DNA of 5,924 bases from Chitinophagaceae bacterium (GTDB lineage: Bacteria > Bacteroidota > Bacteroidia > Chitinophagales > Chitinophagaceae), in assembly GCA_003132765.1 (NCBI GenBank), contig PKYU01000448.1, positions 1 through 5,924 of the forward strand, in the 5' to 3' direction. The position numbers and the translations under genes are program-made. Below are positions 5,182 to 5,924 of this stretch, piece by piece; the first letter of the stretch is position 1; every line of letters starts with the position of its first letter. The notes under the pieces were generated by a model. It did not search any database, had not been told where the DNA came from, and worked only from the letters and a program-made list of their open reading frames with translations.

Positions 5182-5924
5182 ATGTCACTGTTAAGTATTC
5201 GCTTTCATCCAGTAGTATGCCTGATTTTAATTTCAATAACCGTTCTTTCATGCAAAAGCAAAGAATCCAATAAATTGCAGAAAAGCGATTCGCCTGTGGT
5301 GGTGGATGTAATGGTTGCGAACCAGCAAAAAATTGATAACACCATTGAAGCAAATGGAACGGTGATTGCCAATGAAAATGTTGACCTACACCCTGAAGTA
5401 AGTGGCAGGTTGACCTATCTGAATATCCCCGAAGGTAAATTTGTAACCAAGGGTACCCTTCTGGCAAGGGTAAACAGCGCTGACCTGGAGGCTCAATATG
5501 AAAAAAGCAAGGTGCAATTAGATCTCCAACAGACAACAGAAGAGCGCCTGAGAAAATTATTGGCAGTAAATGGCATTAACCAAAGCGATTATGATGCTGC
5601 ATTAAATGCAGTCAACGGCACCAAGGCGGATATGGATTATACCCAAACCCTTATTGATAAGACAATTATTCGTGCGCCTTTTGATGGCACATTAGGTTTG
5701 AGGCAAGTAAGTCCCGGCGCTTATGTTACTCCAACAACTGTATTAGTAACTCTTCAGCAATTGGGAAAATTAAAAGTGGACTTTACCATTCCTGAACAAT
5801 ATGCAAGCCTCGTAAGGGTTGGAGGACTTGTGGATGTAGAAGTGGATGCAGCTAGGGAAACCAGGCAAAAAGCAAGAATTATTGCGATAGAACCACAGGT
5901 AAACAGCCAAACCCGAAACCTGAT
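5182..5924 (+). CDS. RND efflux periplasmic adaptor (membrane-fusion) lipoprotein, C-terminus cut by window edge
   Basis: An open frame of 247 codons from ATG 5182 runs off the right edge; full-length homologues are usually about 350-400 residues. The N-terminus is a lipoprotein signal with hydrophobic residues 11-22 and lipobox VLSC, C24 being the lipidated cysteine, so the protein is anchored to a membrane facing the periplasm. Next come the first half of the lipoyl-like domain (about 64-98, DLHPEVSGRLTYL then EGKFVTKGTLLARV), an alpha-helical hairpin (about 99-158), the second lipoyl half with TIIRAPFDGTLGLRQVSPG (161-179), and the start of the beta-barrel (LKVDFTIPEQYASLV, 197-211). The hairpin tip (R122, L126, N133 within RLRKLLAVNGIN) matches the RLS motif used to contact the outer-membrane channel, except that Asn replaces Ser. 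The inner-membrane RND transporter and TolC-like channel would be expected downstream, outside the window. The exported substrate cannot be predicted. The gene is AcrA/MexA/MdtA-like. Confidence 0.92.
   Translation, partial: MSLLSIRFHPVVCLILISITVLSCKSKESNKLQKSDSPVVVDVMVANQQKIDNTIEANGTVIANENVDLHPEVSGRLTYLNIPEGKFVTKGTLLARVNSADLEAQYEKSKVQLDLQQTTEERLRKLLAVNGINQSDYDAALNAVNGTKADMDYTQTLIDKTIIRAPFDGTLGLRQVSPGAYVTPTTVLVTLQQLGKLKVDFTIPEQYASLVRVGGLVDVEVDAARETRQKARIIAIEPQVNSQTRNL

Noticed and set aside
5180..5536. A minus-strand open frame of 118 codons opposite the efflux adaptor.
   Set aside because: The plus-strand frame encodes a clear lipoprotein adaptor; the minus-strand product has no recognisable domain and is a shadow.

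Overview
The window looks like chromosomal DNA of a member of the Bacteroidota, quite possibly the Chitinophagaceae. Four things point that way: AT-rich intergenic DNA, a -7 element of the type TAnnTTTG upstream of bshC (and a weaker one upstream of the efflux gene), no obvious Shine-Dalgarno sequences, and the gene families themselves (a Tat-exported Gfo/Idh/MocA oxidoreductase next to a DUF6807 protein, a bacillithiol gene in a Gram-negative setting, a lipoprotein RND adaptor). The genus cannot be named from the sequence alone.

Layout. Positions 1-719 (minus) hold the N-terminal 239 residues of a secreted DUF6807 ('PmoA family') protein that runs off the left edge. A 91-base gap containing a short CGCAAAGA-like repeat separates it from 811-2166 (minus), a complete 451-residue Gfo/Idh/MocA oxidoreductase with a textbook twin-arginine signal. 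The two are codirectional and probably cotranscribed, oxidoreductase first. After a 145-base AT-rich gap comes 2312-2680 (minus), a small single-domain cupin whose reading frame contains a perfect 25-base palindrome. A 203-base divergent intergenic region with a good Bacteroidota promoter leads into 2884-4482 (plus), bshC, the last enzyme of bacillithiol synthesis. It converges, with only 12 bases between stop codons, on 4495-4992 (minus), purE of purine synthesis. A 189-base divergent region then leads to 5182-5924 (plus), the N-terminal 247 residues of a lipoprotein membrane-fusion subunit of an RND efflux pump, cut by the right edge.

How the genes relate. The oxidoreductase and DUF6807 pair looks like a fragment of an extracytoplasmic carbohydrate-related cluster; the substrate is unknown. 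The cupin may or may not belong to it. bshC, purE and the efflux adaptor are unrelated housekeeping or stress functions that are simply adjacent. No stretch over 300 bases lacks a gene, and I see no RNA gene, CRISPR array, insertion sequence or attachment site. I do not see a convincing new multi-gene system. The observations most worth a second look are the altered dinucleotide-binding loop of the exported oxidoreductase and the long palindrome inside the cupin gene.
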